Below, in pieces: positions 1 to 9,118 of a stretch of 64,000 nt of DNA (position 1 is the first letter of the stretch; the number at the start of each line of letters is the position of its first letter). Position numbers and translations under genes: made by a program. Under the pieces are notes generated by a model that saw only the letters and a program-made list of their open reading frames with translations, made no database searches and had not been told where the DNA came from. This DNA is from Chara braunii (Eukaryota; Streptophyta; Charophyceae; Charales; Characeae), in contig BFEA01000291.1 in the NCBI GenBank assembly GCA_003427395.1, forward strand, positions 1,040,208 to 1,104,207, written 5' to 3'.

Positions 1-252
1 GAGCCCTGAGTTCACATTGAAATTAGCGAAAGACATCGCCTGCGCCCCGATACTCCCTTTCACCGTCTGATGCCCGGTAGCTAGAGATTCCGCAAAAGCG
101 ATCGCCTCCGCGTCGCTGGGCGTGATCGGCTTGCTCACATTCTTGTCCCCTACCATCTGCAAGACATCGCCGATGGTCATAAGGCCCTCAGTCTCTCCGG
201 GGCGTAGGCTACCCACTCCTCCAGATGCGGCGGCGCCACGTACACCAGCCAT
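1..252 (-). CDS. SMP-domain (seed maturation) LEA protein, N-terminal part; continues beyond window
   Basis: Reading the minus strand from the ATG at 252-250 gives 84 uninterrupted codons that run off the window edge. After a Gly/Ala-rich start (MAGVRGAAASGGVGS) comes a stretch with the SMP (seed maturation protein) layout: TIGDVLQ, then KPITPSDAEAIAFAES, then GHQTVKGSIGAQAMSFANFN. This matches the family pattern KPI-x-P-x-DA ... AE ... GH ... G-x-x-A-x-x-x-S-x-A-x-x-N of LEA D-34/SMP proteins, which are hydrophilic, desiccation-related and usually carry two or three SMP repeats. Only the first repeat is visible. The ATG is the first one in frame after a pyrimidine-rich leader. Function is inferred from the domain; introns and the rest of the protein cannot be judged. 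The domain call is fairly firm, the exact start less so. Confidence 0.72.
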   Translation of the reverse strand, partial: MAGVRGAAASGGVGSLRPGETEGLMTIGDVLQMVGDKNVSKPITPSDAEAIAFAESLATGHQTVKGSIGAQAMSFANFNVNSGL

Positions 253-731
253 TGTCTTCCTCGTACGTCAAACGAAGACGGGCTACCTTCACAAGACAGC
301 CGATCGATCGTCAATCTGAAGCTCACAAGATCACTCCACACTTCAGGGGTAGCGCCACTGACCGAAGCTCACCTTCGCTTTCCTCCTCTCCTTCGTCCTC
401 CCTACCCGCCTCTCCTCCCACCTCCCTCTTTCTCTGCTCCCTAGCCTTCCCTCCCTCGCCGACCTCCTTTCTCATCTGCTCCTTCAGTGACCGTCACCCA
501 ATTGTGCGTAGTATCGTTTCGCCTTGACTCGTATTGTGCCGGCTCGTATCGTTCCGACTCCTGTCGTGCCGACTCGCATATATGCAACTCCTCTTTCTTC
601 TCTTCCTCTTCTCTCTTTCTTCACGTAGCAATGCGTCGTACGCCTGGTCGGGCAGCAAGGTGATATATAGCCAGAACACAGCAGGTCAAGGTCCCGCGTC
701 GGGCCGGCCGCCCCGCTTTAGCATCTTTTCC
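253..731 (-). promoter_or_regulatory. Leader/promoter region of the SMP gene, no other gene seen
   Basis: No gene is visible between the SMP start codon and the MITE at 732. On the minus strand a TATA-like CTATATATCA lies at 670-661, about 410 bp upstream of the ATG, and the region between is purine-rich on that strand (CT-rich on plus). Position and composition fit a plant promoter with a GA-rich leader, but no start site can be shown from sequence alone. Confidence 0.25.
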
Positions 732-898
732 CGGGGCCAAGTCCCACTAACAGCAGCTCAACGCCCGAATCTGGACCTGTTTGCGGGGATGTGCAGAAGA
801 TCACGTCGAGTTTCGTCGCCTGAACCACAAACATGTCCAGATTCGCGCGTTGAGGAAACTCAACGGAGTCAACGCTGCTAGTGGGACTTGGCCCCCGG
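732..898. mobile_element. MITE-like hairpin element, family with 40825-40978
   Basis: The two ends are near-perfect inverted repeats: GGGGCCAAGTCCCACTA on the left and TAGTGGGACTTGGCCCC on the right. Nested inside is a second inverted pair around the CGAATCTGGAC motif (left arm from about 756, right arm to about 853). The whole 167 bp can fold back on itself. A second diverged copy lies at 40825-40978 with the same outer and inner arms. There is no coding capacity. This fits a non-autonomous DNA transposon; no clear target duplication was found. Confidence 0.7.
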
Positions 899-1113
899 AC
901 CACGGGCCGCTTAGTACCCCGATTCTTTTTTCTTTTTTTCCAAACAAACAAACCGGGCATGAGGGGAGGCACGGGGGATTGGTCCGCTTTATCCCCTACC
1001 GGCCGTCCCCTGGCCGGTATCCTGCAGGCTCGAGGGGCTGTAAAAACACGGCTCTGGTATGCTACGGGTTTCCCCGTATGCCTATAGGTAGGAATAGTGG
1101 TGGGTAGGTAGTG

Positions 1114-1121
1114 TGAGGAAA
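1114..1121. repeat. Target-site duplication, 3' side of LINE
   Basis: TGAGGAAA directly precedes the T-run that is the LINE's poly(A) tail in minus-strand sense; the same 8 bp follow the proposed 5' end at 8820-8827. Confidence 0.55.
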
Positions 1122-1903
1122 TTTTTTTTTTTTTTTTTTTGGGAAAAAGCGAGAATTCCATTAAAGACCAATAATCGAGGCCGGGGGCCATGTCCCACTT
1201 CTCAAGGTTTTGTTCTGGTTTCGAGTGTACATGGCTCCTTGCCATCCGATCTGAAAATCTCACGGCCCTTGTGTGGCCACGTTGGAAAATACACGAAACG
1301 TAAACTAAACCCCCGCTAGTGGGTCAAGGCCTCGGGAATCCTCACAAACAACCCGGACAGACTCGTAACTCGGACTGCTGGGCAAGCCCAGTAGGTAAAC
1401 TGTGAGCATCAAGGCTCAACAACACAGCCAAAACTCAACCGACACAACCCTACCCCTCTATATCCAATCATGATATTTTTATATTTTTCCTCTTTTTCCA
1501 AACTTCCCCCTACCTGCCAAGAAAAGTCCTAACCCTCAAGGTGGGCACCTTCCACCCAACACCTCAAACCATCTCCACCCTACTGTCTATTCCTAAACTA
1601 ACCTGAAAACCGAGCAACAGAGAAAAAAGATGTAAAAGCAAAAGAACAGAAGGCCAAACAAAACAAAAGAACAGAAGAAACTGAGAAACAAAAAAAACAC
1701 AGAAGACACAAGCCAGAAAAAGCAAAAGAGAAAAAAAAAACAAAAACAGAAAGAAACAGGTACTAATTCTATTCCCACCCTACTCTCAGCCGGCCTACTG
1801 CGGCGGTTGGAACCTAACTCAGTTCCACGAACATCTGGACACTCTCAAACCCCACCTCTCTTCTGCCTCCTACTGCGGATACCAACCGAGTGCCCTGGTT
1901 TGT

Positions 1904-4900
1904 CTAGCTAACTAACCAATCAGAGAAGTGTAACTTCCCATCGCAACCTACAGTCACTAATCTCCCTCCCAGCGCCCAAGTTTCCCTGAACCAAGTCAGC
2001 CCTGTTCCTCTTCCCCTGCATGAGGACACTTTCCTTCTCCAGTCGGCCTGAATCATCCTCCTGATTTCCGTCTTAAAGGTAGACTTGATTTCCGGGTCCG
2101 ACATGATCCTCTTCTCAAACAGGACTCTGTTTCTCTCCTTCCAGATGACCCAGAAGCCTACTGCACGGACCGCCTGCGCAACGTATCCCCAACCCTTTCC
2201 TGCCTGCAGTGCATCCGGAATTCCACCCAGGAGCACCCACTCTCTATCCCAGATTAATTCTTCCCTTGTCCAAGCCTTCCATTCTCTATTCCACCATTCC
2301 CAAATGCGTTTTGATGCTGGGCAGTCCCACCAAACTTGAGTGGTGGTCTCAAAGGACCACCTGCATCTTTTGCATTGGGCTTCCACCTTACATCCACGGC
2401 TTATTAATGACACAGCTGATGGAGTGGCGAGCAACGATTCCAGCCAGAGAAGCGACGCAGCTCTGGTGTTTGGTGCCTCTGCAATTTGTTCCCAGCATCT
2501 CTTTACCACTCCACTGATATTTTCTGCCTCTTCCGGATACACTCGTTGCCACCTCTCCGTGGCTGTCATTAGTGGAGTCCTTGCTGGCTGCTGTACTTCA
2601 TAGGCTAATTTCAGGGAATAGCCGTCCAGAGGGAGCGTGTCCCCCGATGGTCCCTTGCCTCTCCAACCCCACTGGTCTGGGTCCGCTCTCATAACTGCTA
2701 CAGGTTGGCCGTGGTTCCACAAGGAGACCTTCCATGTTCCTTCTTCGTCTACAGACTCTCTGACTCGTATTTCTTGTAACAGGCCTCGGGGAACAGTAAC
2801 TAGACGGCCTTCTCCCTCCCGTTGTACCAGGACACCTTCCTCCCCTTGGGGATGCCATTGTTCGAACTTCCTGCCCCTTTCCTCCGAGAGCTCCACCAGC
2901 TTCAAAAAGCTTCTGTCTACAGTAGCTGGGATGAACTCGTACCATGTCCCAACAGGGTTCACCCCCGCCGGGTCCAGAATTCGAGCCCACTCCCCAGGGA
3001 TCGCTTCCAGCACTTGTTTCTTCCTCTCTTTCACAAACTTTGTTGGTTTCAACTTTTCTTCGAGCTCCTCGTCTCGGTACCAAGTCTCTGTGAGATAGTT
3101 CCACAGATCCCTCAGGCGGGAGACTCCATGTTCCAGCCAGGCTTTTCCAAAGCACCCTGATGTGGAGTTTGCCAACAACATCTGGCCATGCTGATCCCTG
3201 ATCATTTGGTTCTCAAAGATAATCTGCGACAGTACTTCTTCTTTTGTCCTTGGGGTGCAGCAAACATCCGGTTTAACCTTCCTCCACGCTTTTAGGACTG
3301 CTTGCCAAAATTCCGAGTTGATTCTTCTCCTGAGGTAAGAATCAATCCACACACAGGCCCAGACATCTGCGGGTCGTTTAAGGTTCCATTCCCTGCTCAA
3401 GATGCGCTCCCCCAGCAGAAGCCAATGCGGGTCCTTCTCCGTACAAATCGCACGAATCACCCATTGAGCAAGCATTGCCGTATTTCTTCTACCTGGATCT
3501 GTCAACCCCAGTCCACCTTCCACTCTAGGCACGCAGATAAGGTCCCATGCCACCTTGGACATCACACTGGAGTTCTCTTCCGCATACGGCTTCCAAACAA
3601 ACCTCGCAGCCTTCTGTTTAACCACCGCCTGCGTACGTTTCCCTATTGGTCTAACATTATCTAAAAAGGTAAGAAGTGCGAACAATGCAACATTGATCAC
3701 CAGTGCCCTCCCCAACAATGACAAATGGGGGGCTTTGCCCCACGTGTTCATCCTCTGAAGGACTCTACTTTGAAGGATCTCCTCTTGTTGCATAATGCAT
3801 GAGGTGAGTCCCACCTGGACTCCCTGAAATCTCTCAGATTCATCTTGCTTCTTCCTTCTCATACCCCATTCTATTGCAGGTAGGGACGTTTCCGGTAGGA
3901 AATAAACAGACTTTGACCAGTTTATGGCTGTTTCTGAGAGCAATTCGTACTGGCTGAGACACTGTCTCAGAGCTGCCATCGACTCTACTGTATTCTTGGA
4001 GACCGCAAATAGATCATCTGCTAAGGCTTTCACCTTGCAGACCTGTTGACCCAGAGGTAAGCCAACAATTCCCTCATGCGCCCGGATGTTATTTAATGGG
4101 ACTTCCAAGTGAACCACGAAAAGGAGTGGCGCCAACGGGCAACCCTGTCGGAGGAAGCGCGATATCTTGAATTCTGCTGAAATGTGGCCATTAACCATAA
4201 CTGACGCGGTTGACAGCGAATATAGCGCAATCACCCAGGTGCAGAAAATGTCCCCGAACCCCATCCACCTTAAGGTCGTCAGCACATATGACCAGTTAAC
4301 CCGGTCATAGGCCTTCTCCATGTCGAGAAGCAACACAGCTAGATCCAAATCTTCCTGGACCACCACCTGCAGTACCTCTATTGCTGTCACTATATTCTCG
4401 TAGATCGACCTCCCCTTCACAAATGCTGCCTGATCCGCTGCTACCAGCGAAGGTAGATATTTCCCTAACCTTCGCACCAGCACTTTCGCCAGGATTTTAT
4501 ACGAAACATTCAGCAACGAGATCGGTCTCCAATTCCGAATCTCGTTCGTATCCCCCTTCTTAAATAACAGTGAAATAATACCTTTACATGCACTAACTGG
4601 TAGTCTCCCTCCCAGTTGAATCTCATTGTAGACTGCAACTAAATCCTCTCCCAGCACTCTCCAATGTTGTCTGTAAAACTTCGTCGGCAACCCATCATTC
4701 CCTGGCGTCTTTCCGCTAGCCATTGCCTTCAAGGCCTCTTCTGCCTCAACTCCTGTGATTGGGCGGTCCAGATCCAAACGCCCTTGCATACTCAGTCTAA
4801 CCCTCGTGTTGTCCCAATGAGTTGAGTTTTCTGAAAGGTTAACGTCCGGTCCCTCCTCGCTCCTTCTTGAGGTCAAAATGCCACGGTAGTAGAGTACCGC

Positions 4901-5056
4901 ATATCTACAGAGATCCGCTGGGGCGGTTGCTGTTGGCTCCTCTTCTTCGAAGGGATGTCTCAGTTCCTTCATGGTTGGTGCCGTTCTGGCCGGGACCAGA
5001 TTTTGAAAGGTTTCTCGTGTCATTCTGTCATACACCTCCAGACCTTTAACCTTCAA
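1904..5056 (-). CDS. LINE ORF2 part: reverse transcriptase with C-terminal Cys finger
   Basis: About 1050 residues of the LINE polyprotein. The frame is open back to a TAG at 5087-5089, so no natural start codon is implied; this is the downstream half of an ORF2 broken by a frame change. Reverse-transcriptase landmarks in order: GKTPGNDGLP near residue 115, NWRPISLLN near 175, LDMEKAYDRV with catalytic Asp245, RQGCPLAP at 303-310 and the ALADDLF box with Asp347-Asp348. The expected F/YxDD is LADD here. Near residue 895 a CKRC...C cluster corresponds to the zf-RVT region, but the usual His of that finger appears to be Gln. It acts in target-primed reverse transcription together with the endonuclease encoded just upstream. 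Confidence 0.9.
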   Translation of the reverse strand: MKVKGLEVYDRMTRETFQNLVPARTAPTMKELRHPFEEEEPTATAPADLCRYAVLYYRGILTSRRSEEGPDVNLSENSTHWDNTRVRLSMQGRLDLDRPITGVEAEEALKAMASGKTPGNDGLPTKFYRQHWRVLGEDLVAVYNEIQLGGRLPVSACKGIISLLFKKGDTNEIRNWRPISLLNVSYKILAKVLVRRLGKYLPSLVAADQAAFVKGRSIYENIVTAIEVLQVVVQEDLDLAVLLLDMEKAYDRVNWSYVLTTLRWMGFGDIFCTWVIALYSLSTASVMVNGHISAEFKISRFLRQGCPLAPLLFVVHLEVPLNNIRAHEGIVGLPLGQQVCKVKALADDLFAVSKNTVESMAALRQCLSQYELLSETAINWSKSVYFLPETSLPAIEWGMRRKKQDESERFQGVQVGLTSCIMQQEEILQSRVLQRMNTWGKAPHLSLLGRALVINVALFALLTFLDNVRPIGKRTQAVVKQKAARFVWKPYAEENSSVMSKVAWDLICVPRVEGGLGLTDPGRRNTAMLAQWVIRAICTEKDPHWLLLGERILSREWNLKRPADVWACVWIDSYLRRRINSEFWQAVLKAWRKVKPDVCCTPRTKEEVLSQIIFENQMIRDQHGQMLLANSTSGCFGKAWLEHGVSRLRDLWNYLTETWYRDEELEEKLKPTKFVKERKKQVLEAIPGEWARILDPAGVNPVGTWYEFIPATVDRSFLKLVELSEERGRKFEQWHPQGEEGVLVQREGEGRLVTVPRGLLQEIRVRESVDEEGTWKVSLWNHGQPVAVMRADPDQWGWRGKGPSGDTLPLDGYSLKLAYEVQQPARTPLMTATERWQRVYPEEAENISGVVKRCWEQIAEAPNTRAASLLWLESLLATPSAVSLISRGCKVEAQCKRCRWSFETTTQVWWDCPASKRIWEWWNREWKAWTREELIWDREWVLLGGIPDALQAGKGWGYVAQAVRAVGFWVIWKERNRVLFEKRIMSDPEIKSTFKTEIRRMIQADWRRKVSSCRGRGTGLTWFRETWALGGRLVTVGCDGKLHFSDWLVS

Positions 5057-5346
5057 TCTCTCAGACCATTCCTCTGACTTCTTCTGCTACACACGTCCCA
5101 ATCTGCCAGTCTACGTGCCCTTTCCTTCCCCCATGTCTCTTCAGAAATTGGATGCTGCTTCATTTTCTCCTCAGCCTCCTGCACCCTTTTCCATCACCTT
5201 CTTTCTTCCTTGTTTCTTTGCAGAACCAATATTCTGGAGAAGCAGTTCATAAAATTTGATATAATATTCGTTCCCCCTTCCCACCAATCTGCCAAGGAGG
5301 GGAAGTTCGCCTTCTGCTTATCCCACCTCTTCCAAAACTCGCAGGT

Positions 5347-6132
5347 TCATTCATTCATCCCTTCCACTTTCAAGTTCGTTGTATTGAGCTTGAAATAGCC
5401 GCGGCCCCGAACATTGTCCCGTCCCAAGTTAAAGACCCCTAACACAGGCTTATGATCAGAGATCGGGCTGCTGGTTGCCGCTACCCTGACGAGTGCCTCT
5501 CTTAGCATTCCTTTTGTAAGAAGGTAGTCTAGCCTCCTTCCCCGCCCCCGATGAGAGAACCACGTATATCCGTGGTCCGTCGGGTTAAGGTGGCGATAGG
5601 GCATCTCTAGATCTGCCATCAGATTGCTCAGGGCCAATGAATCTTTCGGGTACCCAATCTGGTACTGGTTTGTGTCCAGGGAAGTATTCAGATCCCCCCC
5701 TAACACCACGTGGTCTACATCAGGCAAGATCAGTCTGAGTTCTTCAAAGAAGGCTATCCGCTCTTTCCTGTTTACCGGCGCATAAACTGAGACTACCGCC
5801 CATATTAGATCCCCTTGTTTAAAGATCACCCAGGCCCAACGTCCCCACAAATCCGCGAAAAAATCTACAATATTTGGACATAGGTCTCTGTGGATTAGGA
5901 TTCCAATTCCCCCTTTCGTGCCTTTAGCTGCCGACCACAACTGCGGTCCATCCCACCAACTGCCGAGAGCCTGGATTTTCTCTGCTCTAAGCTTCGTCTC
6001 CTGTAAGCATGCAATCGAGATTTTATTATCATGCAGCCAGAATTTGACTCTTGAACGCTTATCCCTGCCCGAAGTGTCCCCAAAGCCTTGCAAGTTCCAC
6101 GAGACTATCCGGTATCTAACCATTCCTAACAT
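5347..6132 (-). CDS. LINE ORF2 part: apurinic/apyrimidinic-like endonuclease
   Basis: 261 residues starting at an ATG (6132-6130) that overlaps the end of the preceding reading frame by 17 nt. Exonuclease-endonuclease-phosphatase fold motifs are complete: SWNLQG at 11-16, QETK with the metal-binding Glu45, SVYAP at 115-119, GGDLN at 145-149, YTWFSHRG at 189-196, LDYLL from 201 and the terminal SDHKPV with His227. In LINEs this domain nicks the target strand to prime reverse transcription. The frame ends at a TGA (5347-5349), but the same frame continues with sensible sequence (EFWKRWDKQKANFPSLADWW) up to a second TGA at 5194-5196. The stop is therefore more likely a mutation than the natural end. 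Confidence 0.88.
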   Translation of the reverse strand: MLGMVRYRIVSWNLQGFGDTSGRDKRSRVKFWLHDNKISIACLQETKLRAEKIQALGSWWDGPQLWSAAKGTKGGIGILIHRDLCPNIVDFFADLWGRWAWVIFKQGDLIWAVVSVYAPVNRKERIAFFEELRLILPDVDHVVLGGDLNTSLDTNQYQIGYPKDSLALSNLMADLEMPYRHLNPTDHGYTWFSHRGRGRRLDYLLTKGMLREALVRVAATSSPISDHKPVLGVFNLGRDNVRGRGYFKLNTTNLKVEGMNE

Positions 6133-6490
6133 TCTTGCCCAGAGGCAATTGGATTTGGGCAGACGCTGAAGCTCCTCCTCCGCTCCAACTCTGAGTAAGA
6201 GCCGCGTGCATAAATTGGGAGTCTAACCTTTTATCCTTGGGCAGGCGGATTTTTAATTCCGCTATTGCATCTGCTGAGATCATCAGAGGAGAAATCGACA
6301 ATCTTGCGAGGTCTTGCTTTTTGCATTCCACAAACATAGCCAACGGGACAAGACGAAGACCTAGTGCTTCGAGCTCCGACACTTTGCTGTCGGTCAGCCT
6401 CGCATCTACAATAGGCAGGTAAAACTTAACTTTATTGCTGGTTGGGCCAAACAAGACTCTGGGCATCGGGATATCGTTAATGACCCGCAT
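6116..6490 (-). pseudogene. C-terminal remainder of LINE ORF1 (downstream of two stops) or short middle ORF
   Basis: An open frame of 124 codons lies between ORF1 and the endonuclease, in the same phase as ORF1. The 40 codons between are interrupted only by the TGA at 6611-6613 and the TAG at 6533-6535. The simplest reading is that ORF1 once ran through to 6116 and overlapped the ORF2 ATG by 17 nt, an arrangement suited to coupled re-initiation or frameshifting. Motifs such as PRVLFGPTSNKVKFYLPIVD are not ones I recognise outside LINE gag-like proteins. A separate small ORF is possible but less likely. Confidence 0.5.
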
Positions 6491-6610
6491 AGGAAAGGCG
6501 TCTAAATACAGCGTTCTCGGACACCCCTCTATCTATGCTAACGTCGGTAGCTCCGTGACTGCTTGTGCGAAGAGGGTTGGAACACCTAACCCTTTTTGCC
6601 ACGCAATTAC

Positions 6611-8506
6611 TCACTTCGCGTTCCTAACCTCAGTACACAGGAGGGGAAGGAGATATTGTGGCATCTCTGTTCCCTGTGTTCGGGCTGCCGATACCAGCCT
6701 TCTGTCTCGCGTGGTCTTATTGCCAGGTGTGACGATCCCCACGTCATGCCCGACTGACTTCTCTGAGTCATCCCTTGATATTCTTGAGCCTCTTGAGTTC
6801 TCTGGTGTTACCTCCGGGTGAGACGACATGCTCAGTCTTCGCTGTTTACCCAATCCTCTGCCCCTTGAGCGGTTGGGGGTGCTGGCCGCTTCCTGCTCCC
6901 CCAGTGTTCCGCCCACAGCTCCTCCTCCCCTCGGGGTTCCCCCTAGGGGGTTACCTGCTCCTGTGCCTGTTCCAATACCGGAGTTTCCCTGTAGATGCCC
7001 GTTCATGCCCAAGGTCCCCACCATTCCTGTTCCAACACCACCCTGGCATGGACCTGATGTAACTCCCAAACCTGTCACCTGATTACCTGGTGGTATCAAC
7101 CCAGCAACTCCAACCTGTCCTGTTGGTGCCACGGATTGCCCTCCAAAACTTCCTGGTATGTACCCTGGCCCACCCCTGCCTGGGTTGCCAAAAACCTGAC
7201 CCGCGACTGGCCAGAGGCCTGGGACATATCCATTTGCCAGATACCAATCTAGGGTCATGCCTGCAGCTTGAGTCCCTGCAGCTTGCGCCCAGTTCCCGGG
7301 AGCTATACCTTGCGTTGGGATGTTGTTAAGGTAAGGTCCTCCTACGCCGCTTCCACCTTGTGCTTGCAGCTGTCCCAACGCAGAGTTCCCCATATAACCG
7401 AGTTGTCCTCCTCCTCCTCCACCTCCCCCTCCTGGAGAGAAGGTAGGGTTATTCCTTAAGACCCCGCCTTGAAATTCACTCCCCTGCTGCCTCGACTGTG
7501 AGGATGTCGGCCTTAAGACTCCTTGATACGTCCCTTGAGACTGGCCTCCGCCTGTTTGACTTGCCGTTGGATGCTGTTGCCAGCTTGGCGCTTGATTTGC
7601 TGGGTTTGACGCCCTTTCCCCCAAACCCTGATTCCTGGATCTCGTTCCTCTTCTGCAGTCGTCCTCAGTGTGAAAGAATTGTCTGCACTTTCTGCATCTC
7701 AACGTATCCGTTGATGCTAGGCGTACCTCCAGCGTGTCCCCCTTGGAGGTTTCTATCCAGATAACGTCCTTCATGTTCGGCCTTGAGTCCGGATCGAGGT
7801 CAAATCTCGCGTTGACCAGCGCTGGTCTGGCTGGATCCGCATCCGCTGGATGTGCCAATATGATCTTGCCAATTGCTTTCTCAATTTGCGCATAGATGAA
7901 CGGCATAGCATCCAATGGAATTTGGATCGCCGTTACCCAGAAAACCCTATCATCCTCTTGCCTCCTTAACTCCCTGAACTCTGCCCGGGTCATCCAGGGC
8001 TTAAATAAAATTTTATACGTTTCCGCACCCAAAGTCACTTCCACCTGGCCCTCCTCGATCATAAATCGCGCCACCTCGCTTGCCTTCGCCACATACGATG
8101 CCACCCCCGGTCCCTCAATCTTCACTCTTCCTCTTCTCATGTTTCCCCCCAGTCTCTCATTTCCTAACACCCAGCCATCCTCGAAAGCCCTAACCAGATC
8201 GTCCTTAATATTCTTTGGTAGAAATCTGGCCGCGTCTTTATAGATGACTGACACTGTACGCTCTTTCAACCATTTTACTTCAATTTCGTCGAGTGAGGTG
8301 TTCAACTTAAATCTCACCTCCCTCCTGTCTATCGTCATCTCTCCAGGGTCGATTTCCGTCGGATATACCCCTTCATCAAAACACATTTGAAGCAGCTCTC
8401 GGATTCTGTCCTCATCCTCCCAGTAGTCGATCTCTGCTTGCGGGGCAACGGGCGGAGACCTCCCTGAGCCTCCCCCTCCCACCCCCCCGGGTGTTGACTC
8501 CATCAT
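6611..8506 (-). CDS. LINE ORF1: gag-like RNA-binding protein with CCHC zinc knuckle
   Basis: The frame is open from 8518, but the first ATG pair is at 8506-8501, so translation probably starts there. Residue numbers below count from 8518. Residues 60-270 look like the DUF4283-type gag domain of plant LINEs. It is followed by a CX2CX4HX4C knuckle with Cys275, Cys278, His283 and Cys288. The C-terminal half (about 300-600) is extremely rich in Gly, Gln, Pro and Asn, with a run of nine glycines, and is probably disordered. The protein should coat LINE RNA in the ribonucleoprotein. A premature TGA at 6611 truncates it. Confidence 0.82.
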   Translation of the reverse strand: MMESTPGGVGGGGSGRSPPVAPQAEIDYWEDEDRIRELLQMCFDEGVYPTEIDPGEMTIDRREVRFKLNTSLDEIEVKWLKERTVSVIYKDAARFLPKNIKDDLVRAFEDGWVLGNERLGGNMRRGRVKIEGPGVASYVAKASEVARFMIEEGQVEVTLGAETYKILFKPWMTRAEFRELRRQEDDRVFWVTAIQIPLDAMPFIYAQIEKAIGKIILAHPADADPARPALVNARFDLDPDSRPNMKDVIWIETSKGDTLEVRLASTDTLRCRKCRQFFHTEDDCRRGTRSRNQGLGERASNPANQAPSWQQHPTASQTGGGQSQGTYQGVLRPTSSQSRQQGSEFQGGVLRNNPTFSPGGGGGGGGGQLGYMGNSALGQLQAQGGSGVGGPYLNNIPTQGIAPGNWAQAAGTQAAGMTLDWYLANGYVPGLWPVAGQVFGNPGRGGPGYIPGSFGGQSVAPTGQVGVAGLIPPGNQVTGLGVTSGPCQGGVGTGMVGTLGMNGHLQGNSGIGTGTGAGNPLGGTPRGGGAVGGTLGEQEAASTPNRSRGRGLGKQRRLSMSSHPEVTPENSRGSRISRDDSEKSVGHDVGIVTPGNKTTRDRRLVSAARTQGTEMPQYLLPLLCTEVRNAK

Positions 8507-8819
8507 CTGTTCATGCACGTACTCCTTGACTCGTCTTGTGTTAGAGTTGTCCTATCGTCTTCTCTTGATACTTCACGGACTTCCAGTTCATCAAGTCTTC
8601 GCGTCTTCCTACGTGGAGACGTCGCTTCCTCTGTCCGTCTTCCTGCACCTGTGGCTAGTATATCGCCATATTCGCCCTTCGAAGGGGGCGGTCGGTAGGT
8701 AGACTCCGGAGTGCTATCACGTCGGTAGCATCCCGGAAGACAGCTCGGGTTTTGCCGACCCGGTTCCGCTTGGCAGAGCGCACAGCGCCGGCCGAAGCAA
8801 GGTCGCACCTCTCTCCCTA

Positions 8820-8827
8820 TGAGGAAA
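8820..8827. repeat. Target-site duplication, 5' side of LINE
   Basis: TGAGGAAA matches 1114-1121 exactly and sets the proposed 5' end of the LINE at 8819. Confidence 0.5.
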
Positions 8828-8884
8828 AGTTTGAGAGAAGAGTATAGTTTTTCAAGACAAAAAAAAAAAAAAAACGAGCTGACG

Positions 8885-8990
8885 CCGTCTTCACTCGAAT
8901 AGAACGCCCGGTCAATTATGACTGTGTCCAGACTGTATGATATCCAAATACAGCTATAATGACCGGGCGTTCTATTTGAGTGAAGACGGG
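8885..8990. mobile_element. MITE (CCGTCTTC family)
   Basis: About 30-bp terminal inverted repeats: CCGTCTTCACTCGAATAG on the left and CTATTTGAGTGAAGACGG on the right, continuing inward through GAACGCCCGGTCA. The centre is AT-rich. It belongs to the same family as the cluster at 27.9-34.5 kb. No coding capacity. Confidence 0.72.
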
Positions 8991-8991
8991 T

Positions 8992-9076
8992 AAGGGTGCT
9001 GATAAGAGCAGGCACCACTATCACGCCCCGGGAGGCTCCGTCTATTGGTGGGGAGCAGCACCTGCTGCAAAGCGGG
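8992..9076 (-). repeat. SINE-like retroposon fragment (CCAATAGAT family)
   Basis: Contains the block GGCTCCGTCTATTGGTGGGG AGCAGC..., which recurs at 9659-9766, 20066-20132, 22327-22378 and 59105-59245. In the last two copies the block abuts a poly(A) tail in minus-strand sense, so this is probably the 3' part of a retroposon. Confidence 0.5.
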
Positions 9077-9118
9077 TCCAGCCAAATTTGACCCCGAATC
9101 TTTAAATTCTTTTTTTTT

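Larger units (their letters stand above)
1122..8819 (-). mobile_element. Near-complete non-LTR retrotransposon (plant L1-like LINE), defective
   Basis: In minus-strand order the element holds a short 5' UTR, ORF1 with a CCHC knuckle, an APE-type endonuclease, reverse transcriptase, a C-terminal Cys-rich finger, a roughly 780-bp 3' UTR and a poly(A) tail (T-run 1122-1140). Matching 8-bp flanks TGAGGAAA at 1114-1121 and 8820-8827 suggest target-primed insertion of a full-length 7.7-kb copy. ORF1 is interrupted by a TGA at 6611-6613 and a TAG at 6533-6535. ORF2 has in-frame TGAs at 5347-5349 and 5194-5196, plus a frame change near 5060-5100 before the reverse transcriptase. The copy is therefore probably immobile, though the domains are still well preserved, which suggests a fairly recent insertion. 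The 5' boundary is inferred only from the target duplication. Confidence 0.82.

Noticed and set aside
718-1263. 181-codon minus-strand ORF
   Set aside because: It runs through a MITE hairpin and a poly(T) stretch (poly-Lys in translation); no motif.
7396-7430. Run of glycines in LINE ORF1 as a separate gene signal
   Set aside because: It lies in frame within ORF1 downstream of the zinc knuckle and is part of its disordered tail.
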